Counted from the stretch's first letter, positions 1 to 5,747 are shown. The stretch is DNA of 6,753 nucleotides from an uncultured Cloacibacillus sp. (GCA_900545755.1 URAG01000096.1:1-6753), one strand, 5' to 3'. The notes: a model not told the origin generated them from the letters alone. Numbers and translations are program-made.

Positions 1-535
1 CGTGTTCCTCGACCTCAAGCTTCACGACATCCCGAACACAGTCGCTTCGGCGGTTGAGCCTCTCTCCGAGGCAGGGCTGTGGGCGCTCACGATACACACA
101 TCCGGCGGATATGAGATGATGGCGCGCAGCGTCGCAATGCGCGACAAGACCGGCAGCTCGATGAAGCTCTTCGGCATCACGGTGCTTACGAGCCTCGGCG
201 GCGAGCTTTGGAGCGACGTGCATCCTGGCTGCGACATGAACGCGGCTCTTGCCGGACGCGCCGAAACGGCGGAGCGCGCCGGGCTCGACGGCATAGTCTG
301 CTCGCCGCTCGACCTCGAGCTTTTGCAGGGGCGCGCGAAGAAGCTGCTGCGCATCGTCCCCGGCATACGCACGAAGAAGGTCAGCACCGAGGATCAGACG
401 CGCGTCGCTACCGCGGCGGACGCCGCGAAGGCCGGAGCGTCCTACATCGTCGTCGGACGCCCGATACTCGAAGCCGCAGACCCGATAGCTGCGGCGAAGG
501 ATATATTAAAGACATTAGAGGAGGCTTCACGCTGA
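1..535 (+). CDS. pyrF: Orotidine 5'-phosphate decarboxylase, 3' portion (5' end outside window)
   Basis: Decarboxylates orotidine monophosphate to UMP, the last step of de novo pyrimidine synthesis, in the cytoplasm. The frame is open from the first bases and starts inside the conserved core, so roughly the first 50-60 residues lie upstream; the GTG at 2 is an internal valine codon. Visible in the 177-residue fragment are the catalytic D-x-K-x-x-D signature (FLDLKLHDIPNT, fragment D4, K6, D9), the IHTSGG strand (31-36), GITVLTS (58-64), PGIR (120-123) and the phosphate-binding VVGRPI (150-155, arginine 153). These occur in the order expected of the TIM-barrel family, and the C-terminus is complete. 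The stop TGA (533-535) shares its A with the pyrE ATG, so the two genes are almost certainly co-transcribed and translationally coupled. The identification is secure. Confidence 0.96.
   Translation, partial: VFLDLKLHDIPNTVASAVEPLSEAGLWALTIHTSGGYEMMARSVAMRDKTGSSMKLFGITVLTSLGGELWSDVHPGCDMNAALAGRAETAERAGLDGIVCSPLDLELLQGRAKKLLRIVPGIRTKKVSTEDQTRVATAADAAKAGASYIVVGRPILEAADPIAAAKDILKTLEEASR
517..524 (+). promoter_or_regulatory. Strong ribosome binding site of pyrE
   Basis: AGAGGAGG lies 10 bases before the ATG at 535, inside the last codons of pyrF. It fixes the pyrE start at 535 rather than at any upstream codon in the same open frame, which stays open back to 208. Confidence 0.8.
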
Positions 536-1134
536 TGGCCTGCAACTGCGCGAACGAAGAAGTTTCAAAGAAAATTCTCGAAATGATGAAGGAAAGCGGA
601 GCCCATCTCCAGGGGCATTTCAAGCTCACTTCCGGTCTCCACAGCGACAACTATATGCAGTGCGCGCTGATGCTGCGCTTCCCGCAGTACGCCGCCTACG
701 CCGGCGCAGAGCTCGCGAAGATGCTCGCGCCCTATAAGCCGGAGTTTATACTTTCGCCGGCGCTCGGCGGCCTCATCATAGGGCACGAGGTTGCGCGCGC
801 TCTCGGCGTGCCCTTCCTCTTTACCGAGCGTGTAGACGGCGACATGCGCCTTAAGCGCTTCCCACACCCCGGCGCGAGACGTTTCGCGCTCGTCGAGGAC
901 GTCTGCACGACCGGCAAATCGTCGCGCGAATCGGCTCAGATACTCGTAGACGGCGGCGCGGAATGGGCCGCGTCCGGCTGCATAGTGGACCGCCGCGCGC
1001 CTGAGTGCCTGCCTGACTGGGATCTGAAATCTCTTGTGAAGGTCTGCTTCGCGACATACAAGCCAGAGGAATGCCCGCTTTGTGCGGAAGGGCTTCCGCT
1101 TGTGAAGCCCGGCAGCCGCCCGGACGGAAAATAA
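535..1134 (+). CDS. pyrE: Orotate phosphoribosyltransferase (Thermus-type)
   Basis: Transfers the phosphoribosyl group of PRPP to orotate to make OMP, the substrate of the upstream pyrF product. The protein has 199 residues, normal for the family. The PRPP-binding loop is clear: a hydrophobic strand, two acidic residues and TTGKSS (ALVEDVCTTGKSS, residues 118-130). Other family segments are FKLTSGLHSDNY (29-40, orotate/PRPP site) and SPALGGLIIGHEVA (74-87). The C-terminal CPLCAEGLPLVKPGS (180-194) recalls the Thermus-family PyrE branch. The ATG overlaps the pyrF stop by one base and has a strong ribosome binding site. Cysteines 3 and 5 at the N-terminus and the CxxC at 180-183 might bind a metal or form disulfides; that is speculation. 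The order pyrF-pyrE and the coupling support a pyrimidine operon. Confidence 0.96.
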   Translation: MACNCANEEVSKKILEMMKESGAHLQGHFKLTSGLHSDNYMQCALMLRFPQYAAYAGAELAKMLAPYKPEFILSPALGGLIIGHEVARALGVPFLFTERVDGDMRLKRFPHPGARRFALVEDVCTTGKSSRESAQILVDGGAEWAASGCIVDRRAPECLPDWDLKSLVKVCFATYKPEECPLCAEGLPLVKPGSRPDGK

Positions 1135-1137
1135 AGG

Positions 1138-1998
1138 ATGACTAAGGCGTCGCGCGTTTTCGCGGCGCGCTTCATGACTGCGTTCGCCGCGCTGCTCGCG
1201 CTGCTTTCCGCGCTGTGCGCGGAACCTGCGTGGGCGGCGCAGCAGCGCGTTAAAATTGCCGTGACCTCGCAGCTGCTGCGCGAGGTCGCCTCTTTCGTAT
1301 GCGGCGACCATGCCGTGGTGCGCGCCCTCTCCGTCATGGACGCAAACGGGCATGAGCGGCTCGTATCGCGTCCCTTGCGCGGCGAGATAATAATAGCTTT
1401 TGACGCCGCAGACGCGGCGCGCCATAGAATCAGCGCCAAAAACAAAAACCTGCGGCTGCTCTTCGACAAAGTGGATGTGACGGAGACCGAGATGCGCGGG
1501 GCCTTCTTCGACCCAGCGATGCTGCCCTTTGTCGCGCAGGAGATAATGAAGACCGTTGCGCAAATCGACCCTGAAGGTTACGCCTATTATCAGCGGCGCC
1601 TAGCAGAGTTCCAGTCGCGCATCGACAGCGCGATAGGCGTCGGCCGCCATATGCTGGCTGGCAGCGGCGCGAAGATGCTCGATCTTACAGGGGCCGAGGG
1701 CGTGTGGATACGCTCGTCGATTCCAGGCGTAGTGCGCCCGCCCGACGAAGTGTGGAACGGCTGGCTTGCGGGCAACGAAACGGCGCTGCGCGCCGCGCTG
1801 GACGAAGCGGCCCGCCGCGGCTGGCTTCTGCTGCTCGACCCGTGGACGCCGGAAACGATACGCGCCGCCGCCGTCGCCTACCAGAACAGGCTTACGCTCG
1901 CCGCGCCATCCGGCGAGGGTGATATCTTCGTATTCTTCCACGACATGCTGACGGCTATATCGGCGCGCGTCGGCGAGAAGTCTTCCGACAAAAAATAA
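1138..1998 (+). CDS. Exported metal-ABC-transporter substrate-binding-like protein (ZnuA/SBP_bac_9-like, degenerate)
   Basis: Probably an exported periplasmic protein of 286 residues. A signal peptide is visible: basic start (K3, R6, R11), hydrophobic core 13-27, and an AWA cleavage site near 31-33. Mature features resemble the ZnuA/TroA cluster: KIAVTSQLLREVASFVCGD (39-57), like the first strand and helix of that family; AFFDPAML (122-129), where ZnuA-type proteins have H-x-W-x-DP; an IDPEGYAYY-type backbone-helix segment followed by a long helix; and LLLLDPWTPE, like the family's C-domain strand. The usual histidine ligands mostly seem absent: only H72 in NGHE is a candidate for the first, and the site before DP125-126 has alanine/phenylalanine. 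No permease or ATPase gene is adjacent. The ATG follows the pyrE stop by three bases, with only AAGG touching the start, so translational coupling is likely. Substrate and role are unknown; an in-frame ATG at 1174 is a weaker alternative start. Confidence 0.7.
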   Translation: MTKASRVFAARFMTAFAALLALLSALCAEPAWAAQQRVKIAVTSQLLREVASFVCGDHAVVRALSVMDANGHERLVSRPLRGEIIIAFDAADAARHRISAKNKNLRLLFDKVDVTETEMRGAFFDPAMLPFVAQEIMKTVAQIDPEGYAYYQRRLAEFQSRIDSAIGVGRHMLAGSGAKMLDLTGAEGVWIRSSIPGVVRPPDEVWNGWLAGNETALRAALDEAARRGWLLLLDPWTPETIRAAAVAYQNRLTLAAPSGEGDIFVFFHDMLTAISARVGEKSSDKK

Positions 1999-2002
1999 AA
2001 AA

Positions 2003-2010
2003 TGTATAAT
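2003..2010 (+). promoter_or_regulatory. Candidate -10 element of the lptA-lptB promoter
   Basis: TGTATAAT contains a perfect TATAAT (2005-2010) within a sharply AT-rich island (1988-2030) in otherwise GC-rich sequence, in the gap before lptA. No good -35 stands at 16-18 bases; the nearest match, CCGACA at 1985-1990, is only 14 bases away. A second -10-like TAGAAT lies at 2025-2030. Transcription from the first would start near 2017 and give a leader of about 70 bases. Confidence 0.45.
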
Positions 2011-2037
2011 TCATAAAAATAAGGTAGAATAGATGGC

Positions 2038-2055
2038 GCGGCGCGCACACGCCGC
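2038..2055 (+). other. GC-rich hairpin in the lptA leader
   Basis: GCGGCG (2038-2043) can pair with CGCCGC (2050-2055) across a six-base loop. A T-rich run (TTATTTTTA, 2062-2070) starts six bases after the stem. It may act as a weak terminator for read-through from the pyr genes, as a leader structure, or have no function. The gap between stem and T run is longer than in a standard intrinsic terminator. Confidence 0.3.
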
Positions 2056-2089
2056 CCGCAGTTATTTTTATGGAAAAAAGAGGTCTCCG

Positions 2090-3130
2090 ATGAAGATAAA
2101 GAAAATTTTCGCCGTACTCTGTATATTATCAGTGCTCTGCTCGCTCGAGACCGCCGCGCTCGCCGCGCCGGCGCAGCAGAAGACCGCGACAAAGAAGGTA
2201 TCCACGACGCTCTCCGCGAACGACATCAAGTACAACGTCAACACAGGCGACGCGCGCGCTACGGGCAACGTCGTCATAAAACGCGAGGGCGCGACGCTGT
2301 GGGGCGACGAGGCGGAGGGCAACACGAACAACGAGATAATGACGCTTCGCGGCAACGTCCGCGGCGAGTTCCCAGAGCAGGAGGCGACGCTGAAATCCGA
2401 AAGCGCGACATGGACCGGCGACAAGACGAAGCGCACGGACGGACAGGTCGAGGCGTTCGGCAGCGTGCGGCTGACTCGCGGCGTTGAAGATTATTTGAAC
2501 GCCGATTACGTACGCTGGGAGCCTGGTACGGAGAACTACGAGGCGCGCGGAAAAGTCGACGGCCTGCTTGAAAAAAAAGTACTCAAAGCCGATGAAGCGC
2601 GCCGTCGCGGGAATAAATTCTGGGCCTCCGGCGTGCGCCGCTACGAAGATTTGGTGGAGAAGTTCACCATATCGGCGCGTACCGTCGAAGGCACTCTCGC
2701 GCCCGACCCGCAGACTGGGCAGGACGCGCTCAGCGACATGATAGCAGACCGTAACGTCGTACTCGACTATGTCGACAAGGAAGGGCTCAAAACGCGCGTG
2801 ACCGGAGACAAGGCCGTATATTCTAAGGCGCGCGGAACGATAGTAGTCTCCGGCAACACGAAGGCTGTCCGCAGCGACGGAAAGACAGTCACGGCGGATA
2901 CTATGGTCGTCCATGAAGACACGCGCGTGATAGAGGCCAAGGGCAACTCTCAAATAATCTTCGTCGTAGAGGAAGAGGAACAGCCTGCGGAGGAAAAAGC
3001 CAACAGCAAGCGGGAAAAAGTAAATAAGAGCGGCGATAAGGCAGATGCTGCGAAAAACGGGCAACCTCGTTCCGCTGGCGCCGGGACGGCTCTCAGTGAC
3101 GACGACCTGCGCTGGGTGGAGGGCAAATAG
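2090..3130 (+). CDS. lptA: LptA/OstA-family LPS transport protein, extended form
   Basis: Predicted periplasmic bridge protein that carries lipopolysaccharide from the inner-membrane LptB2FG(C) pump towards the outer membrane. The start at 2090 is chosen because AGAGG lies six bases upstream and it opens a clean signal peptide: MKIKK, hydrophobic 6-19, cleavage near ALA (23-25). An ATG at 2033 would put 19 basic residues before it. The mature part begins with the OstA-like LSANDIKYNVNTGDARATGNV (41-61). It then repeats a unit of about 30 residues, roughly A-x-G-x-V ... L-x-A-D/E-x-A, with the glycines at 59, 88, 124, 154, 181, 255 and 285. This is the beta-strand pattern of the LptA/LptC jellyroll. 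At 346 residues it is nearly twice the roughly 185 of E. coli LptA. A charged tail (about 294-346) is probably disordered. lptB follows directly, which supports the assignment. No separate lptC is seen in the window. Confidence 0.85.
   Translation: MKIKKIFAVLCILSVLCSLETAALAAPAQQKTATKKVSTTLSANDIKYNVNTGDARATGNVVIKREGATLWGDEAEGNTNNEIMTLRGNVRGEFPEQEATLKSESATWTGDKTKRTDGQVEAFGSVRLTRGVEDYLNADYVRWEPGTENYEARGKVDGLLEKKVLKADEARRRGNKFWASGVRRYEDLVEKFTISARTVEGTLAPDPQTGQDALSDMIADRNVVLDYVDKEGLKTRVTGDKAVYSKARGTIVVSGNTKAVRSDGKTVTADTMVVHEDTRVIEAKGNSQIIFVVEEEEQPAEEKANSKREKVNKSGDKADAAKNGQPRSAGAGTALSDDDLRWVEGK
3118..3123 (+). promoter_or_regulatory. Ribosome binding site of lptB inside the lptA 3' end
   Basis: GGAGGG lies seven bases before the ATG at 3131, within the last lptA codons. 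It supports coupled translation of the two genes and fixes the lptB start. Confidence 0.75.
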
Positions 3131-3871
3131 ATGGCTGTCGAAACCCATGCAAACACGCTGCGCGCCGAGAAACTCGTCAAAAGCTTCAGCGGACGCCGCG
3201 TCGTCAATGAAGTCAGCGTCACTATAGAGAAAGGCGAGATAATAGGTCTGCTCGGACCGAACGGCGCCGGTAAAAGCACGACCTTCTATATGATAGTCGG
3301 ACGCATCATCCCAGATTCCGGCAGCGTATGGCTCGGCAGCCAGGAGCTCTCCGGTCTGCCGATGTACCAGCGCGCCCGCGCTGGGATCGGGTATTTGCCG
3401 CAGGAGGCTTCCGTCTTCCGCAGCCTCACTGTACGCCAGAATCTCGACCTCGTGCTTGAAGAGTCAGGCGTCCCGGCAGATGTGCGCGGTGAAAAAATAT
3501 CTGCGCTGCTCGACGATTACGGCCTCAAGCACCTACAGGATACGAAGGGGGTCTCGCTCTCCGGCGGCGAGCGCCGCCGCGTCGAGATCGCTCGCTGCCT
3601 TGCGCTTGAGCCGCATTTCATCTTGCTCGACGAGCCGTTCAGCGGCATAGACCCGATAGCTGTAGCCGATCTCCAGTCTATAATCCGCGATCTGAAGCAG
3701 CGCGGCTACGGCATACTGCTGACAGACCACAACGTGCGCGAGACGCTTTCAATAACCGACCGCGCCTACCTTATATATGAGGGCAAGGTGTTCCTCGAAG
3801 GCGAGCCGGACGATATCGCCGACAACGTCAAAGCAAGGGAGCTTTACCTAGGAAAAGATTTCAGCTGGTGA
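3131..3871 (+). CDS. lptB: LPS export ABC transporter ATP-binding protein LptB
   Basis: ATPase of the LptB2FG transporter, which extracts lipopolysaccharide from the inner membrane and pushes it onto the Lpt bridge. It is cytoplasmic and bound to the membrane subunits LptF/LptG, which are not in this window. All ABC motifs are intact in 246 residues: Walker A GPNGAGKST (42-50), Q-loop GYLPQE (87-92, Q91), signature LSGGERRRVEIAR (143-155), Walker B FILLDEPF (163-170, catalytic E168), D-loop SGIDP (171-175) and H-loop TDHNVRET (H200). GYLPQEASVFRSLTV and the FSGIDPIAV stretch are typical of LptB rather than of the related amino-acid LivF/LivG ATPases. The ATG directly abuts the lptA stop. A compact hairpin terminator overlaps the stop codon, which suggests that the lptA-lptB transcript ends here. 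Confidence 0.96.
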   Translation: MAVETHANTLRAEKLVKSFSGRRVVNEVSVTIEKGEIIGLLGPNGAGKSTTFYMIVGRIIPDSGSVWLGSQELSGLPMYQRARAGIGYLPQEASVFRSLTVRQNLDLVLEESGVPADVRGEKISALLDDYGLKHLQDTKGVSLSGGERRRVEIARCLALEPHFILLDEPFSGIDPIAVADLQSIIRDLKQRGYGILLTDHNVRETLSITDRAYLIYEGKVFLEGEPDDIADNVKARELYLGKDFSW

Positions 3872-3886
3872 GGCTCCGCCTCTTTT
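3870..3886 (+). terminator. Intrinsic terminator overlapping the lptB stop codon
   Basis: GAGGC (3870-3874) pairs with GCCTC (3878-3882) around a three-base TCC loop, followed by TTTT (3883-3886). The first two stem bases are the last two of the lptB TGA. The stem is short but GC-rich, and its position is exactly right for the end of lptA-lptB transcription. Confidence 0.6.
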
Positions 3887-3910
3887 CATTGAAGCTCCTG
3901 GACAAAAGTC

Positions 3911-3935
3911 GGTTGCGCTGCCTGTGAGGTCAACC
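3911..3935 (+). other. Imperfect hairpin in the lptB-murJ gap
   Basis: GGTTG (3911-3915) can pair with CAACC (3931-3935), and within the loop CCT (3921-3923) can pair with AGG (3927-3929). The rest of the 119-base gap is plain, apart from an AT-rich run with seven Ts (3954-3960) and an AATTTT just after. I see no convincing -35/-10 pair. The hairpin could be part of a leader or chance. Confidence 0.25.
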
Positions 3936-3990
3936 ACGGAACGCGCGCCAATATTTTTTTAATTTTGCACAGTGTGATGATTTGATTTCC

Positions 3991-5025
3991 ATGTCAGAAT
4001 TCAGCCAGACCGACCACAAATATAGCGAGGCGCAGAAAAACGATGCACAGGCGCAGAATGTTGCGCCTGCGGCCGAAGGTCCCTCGGCGGCGCATAATCC
4101 TGCCTTCGTCGCCAAGCGCCCGGACGCGCTCTCCGGTATGGTGTTTCACGCGATGCGCATGATGGCGGGAACGCTCGTCAGCCGCGTCCTCGGCCTTGTG
4201 CGCGAGATGCTTACCGCGGCCCTCTTCGGCGCGACGCGCCAGCTCGACGCGTTCTTCGTCGCCTACACGCTCGCGAACCTCTCGCGCCAGCTTCTCGCCG
4301 AGGGCGCGCTTTCAGCATCATTCGTTCCCGTATTTTCCCGCACGCTCGCCTCAGATGGACGCGACAGCGCGAAGCGGCTCGCTGACGAAGCTCTGACGAT
4401 ACTGATTTTTGGGTGCAGCGCCGTCGTCGCGGCGGGCGTCATACTTTCGCCGTTCCTTGTAAACATAATGGCCCCAGGCTTCGCGCCAGAGGAGCGCGCC
4501 GTCGCTGTGACTCTTACGCGTATGCTGTTTCCGTTCCTGATGCTGGTCTCGGTCGGCGCGCTTGCGATGGGCGTGCTGAACAGCCTTGGCAGCTTCTTCA
4601 TCCCTGCCGTCGCGCCCGCGCTGAGCAATCTCGCCTATATCATCTTCCTGCTTGCGACGAAGAGCCGCCTGTCCGTATGGAACCTCGCCTTCGCCGTGCT
4701 TACCGGCGGCGCCTTCCACATGATGCTCCAGGTATATTGGTGCTCGCGGCTCAAGTTCACGCTGCGGCCGCGCCGGCCGAGCCTCGGCGACCCGCAGCTG
4801 CGCAGCATGATGACACTGTTTTTGCCCTACGCCGCCGGGCTCTCGCTGAACCAGCTCAACCCCGTCATCAGCCGCATGCTCGGCTCGTTCCTCGACGGCG
4901 GCTCCATATCCGTGCTTACCTATGCTGACCGCGTGCTCCAGCTGCCGCTCGGCCTCTTCGTCATAGCTATTTCGCAGGCCGTACTGCCCGTGCTTTCGCG
5001 GCAGGACCCAAACGACACGGCATAA
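3991..5025 (+). CDS. murJ: MurJ N-terminal fragment, as the sequence reads
   Basis: If the TAA is real and terminates translation, this 344-residue product would be made. Residues 1-50 are a hydrophilic, alanine/glutamine-rich extension not found in typical MurJ, whose proteins usually start near the residue-50 equivalent. After it come the conserved arginines of the first helix region (R65 in SRVLG, R71 in LVRE), RQLLAEGALSASFVPVFSR, and the TYADRVLQLPLGLF segment (R314), which corresponds to the region around E. coli R270. By comparison with the 14-helix fold, about eight helices are present and the stop falls in the loop before helix 9. Such a truncation would be expected to be inactive on its own. 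Confidence 0.7.
   Translation: MSEFSQTDHKYSEAQKNDAQAQNVAPAAEGPSAAHNPAFVAKRPDALSGMVFHAMRMMAGTLVSRVLGLVREMLTAALFGATRQLDAFFVAYTLANLSRQLLAEGALSASFVPVFSRTLASDGRDSAKRLADEALTILIFGCSAVVAAGVILSPFLVNIMAPGFAPEERAVAVTLTRMLFPFLMLVSVGALAMGVLNSLGSFFIPAVAPALSNLAYIIFLLATKSRLSVWNLAFAVLTGGAFHMMLQVYWCSRLKFTLRPRRPSLGDPQLRSMMTLFLPYAAGLSLNQLNPVISRMLGSFLDGGSISVLTYADRVLQLPLGLFVIAISQAVLPVLSRQDPNDTA
5023..5025 (+). other. In-frame TAA inside murJ
   Basis: The codons read ...GAC ACG GCA TAA TTC TGC GAC TTT..., between the conserved VLPVLSRQ and the FNLFVVLPVAAGL helix. The loop normally has a variable, often acidic, residue here, so GAA to TAA by one transversion, or CAA to TAA by one transition, would suffice. Confidence 0.9.
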
Positions 5026-5037
5026 TTCTGCGACTTT

Positions 5038-5667
5038 GTGCGCGGCGCTATGCACTTCAACCTGTTTGTTGTTCTTCCCGTCGCGGCCGGGCTCTGCATC
5101 GTCTCGCACGAGGTCGTCCACCTGCTCTTCTTCCGCGGCGCGTTTTCGGAATGGGCGTGGCACGCGACCGGAACGGCGCTATCGCTCTACGCTCTCGGCC
5201 TTCCAGGAATGGCGAGCAGCACCGTTATAATGCGCGCCATCTACGCGCGCCGCATGCCGCGCGCCGCCGTGCTCGTAACCGGTGTGACCGTCGCGGTCAA
5301 CCTCGCCGCGAGCGTCGTTCTGATGAGATATTTTGCCTACGCAGGGCTCGCAGCTGCTTCTGCGGCGGCCTTCACTACCGCGAGTATATTCGCCGCCTTC
5401 AAGCTTTCGCGCAACATCGGCGAACGGCTGAAAATTTTCGAGTTTTCTTGGCTCTGGCGAGTGCTTCTTCCGCTCGCCGCCATGACGGCTGCCCTGCTTG
5501 CCTTCAAGCGTTTCCTTCCATATCCCGATGCGCTCGGCCTCGGCCTGCGGATTGCGTGGCTGTCGGCCGCGGCGGCAGGCGGCGGCGCGATATACGTGGT
5601 TGCAACGCTCGCGCTGCGTTGCCCAGAGTGGCAGTGGATTCGCGACGCGTTTAAAAAACGGGGCTGA
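5038..5667 (+). CDS. murJ: MurJ C-terminal fragment, helices 9-14
   Basis: A continuation of murJ in the same frame, openable at GTG 5038 (209 residues) or ATG 5050. Six hydrophobic segments can be seen: FNLFVVLPVAAGLCIVSHEVV, ALSLYALGLPGMASSTVIM, VLVTGVTVAVNLAASVVLM, GLAAASAAAFTTASIFAAF, LWRVLLPLAAMTAALLAF and a final one near AWLSAAAAGGGAIYVVATL. VHLLFFRGAFS is the family's typical LLFxRGxF motif. No ribosome binding site precedes either possible restart, so independent translation is doubtful. The fragment is best read as the severed 3' half of murJ. It ends in KKRG with a TGA located in a terminator-like loop. Confidence 0.6.
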   Translation: MRGAMHFNLFVVLPVAAGLCIVSHEVVHLLFFRGAFSEWAWHATGTALSLYALGLPGMASSTVIMRAIYARRMPRAAVLVTGVTVAVNLAASVVLMRYFAYAGLAAASAAAFTTASIFAAFKLSRNIGERLKIFEFSWLWRVLLPLAAMTAALLAFKRFLPYPDALGLGLRIAWLSAAAAGGGAIYVVATLALRCPEWQWIRDAFKKRG

Positions 5668-5680
5668 CGGGCCCCTTTCT
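5660..5680 (+). terminator. Weak intrinsic terminator at the murJ stop
   Basis: GGGGC (5660-5664) pairs with GCCCC (5671-5675) over a six-base loop that contains the murJ TGA (5665-5667), followed by TTTCT. An AAAAAA run (5653-5658) lies upstream of the stem. The stem is short and the T run brief, so the strength is uncertain. Confidence 0.45.
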
Positions 5681-5682
5681 GG

Positions 5683-5690
5683 TGTAAAAT
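5683..5690 (+). promoter_or_regulatory. Candidate -10 element for the exported protein-tsaD unit
   Basis: TGTAAAAT (TAAAAT at 5685-5690) resembles the TGTATAAT before lptA. CTGACG at 5664-5669 matches four of six -35 bases but is only 15 bases away and sits inside the murJ terminator stem and loop. The leader to the GTG at 5748 would be about 50 bases. Confidence 0.4.
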
Positions 5691-5734
5691 ATCTTTGCGC
5701 GGCCTTTCTGCCGAAGTCCGCGGAATCTTTAATT

Positions 5735-5741
5735 GGGGGAG
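5735..5741 (+). promoter_or_regulatory. Ribosome binding site that selects the GTG start at 5748
   Basis: GGGGGAG lies six bases before GTG 5748. It lies just after the alternative TTG at 5733, which would therefore overlap it; the GTG also gives a cleaner signal peptide. Confidence 0.7.
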
Positions 5742-5747
5742 ACGGCT

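Larger units (their letters stand above)
3991..5667 (+). pseudogene. murJ: Lipid II flippase MurJ gene interrupted by one in-frame stop
   Basis: MurJ (MOP superfamily, formerly MviN) flips lipid II across the inner membrane for peptidoglycan synthesis. The frame from 3991 to 5667 encodes a full-length homologue of about 558 codons. The only interruption is TAA at 5023-5025 (codon 345); the frame is the same on both sides, so there is no indel. The family motifs SRVLGLVRE (64-72), AEGALSASFVP and YADR (311-314) precede the stop, and the last six or so membrane helices follow it. A single base change in a codon such as GAA, CAA or AAA would create it. Possible causes are a sequencing error, a recent null mutation or read-through. 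Upstream is the envelope pair lptA-lptB. The ATG at 3991 has no visible ribosome binding site; TTG at 3982 is an alternative. Confidence 0.85.

Noticed and set aside
1207..1221. Lipoprotein signal at C27 of the ZnuA-like protein
   Set aside because: The preceding residues SAL do not fit a lipobox (small residue expected at -1); an AWA signal peptidase I site follows.
565..1563. Long open frame on the - strand (332 codons) opposite pyrE and the binding-protein gene
   Set aside because: Its residue composition is arginine/histidine-rich with no motif, and it lies opposite two well-supported genes. It is typical of an antisense frame in GC-rich DNA.
2033..2089. Earlier lptA start at ATG 2033
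   Set aside because: It would add 19 mostly basic residues before an obvious signal peptide; ATG 2090 has AGAGG at ideal spacing.
2129..3148. Long - strand frame (339 codons) opposite lptA
   Set aside because: No recognisable domain or ribosome binding site; explained by the codon pattern of lptA.
3954..3960. Seven-T run as an intrinsic terminator
   Set aside because: The only stem upstream (3911-3935) ends 18 bases before it, too far for an intrinsic terminator.
5023..5040. Frameshift as the cause of the murJ break
   Set aside because: The distance from the murJ start to GTG 5038 is a multiple of three and the frame continues correctly after the TAA, so only a substitution is needed.
4351..5163. 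- strand frame (270 codons) opposite murJ
   Set aside because: Low-complexity charged product without motifs. The + strand has clear MurJ helices across the whole interval, including the part after the TAA.
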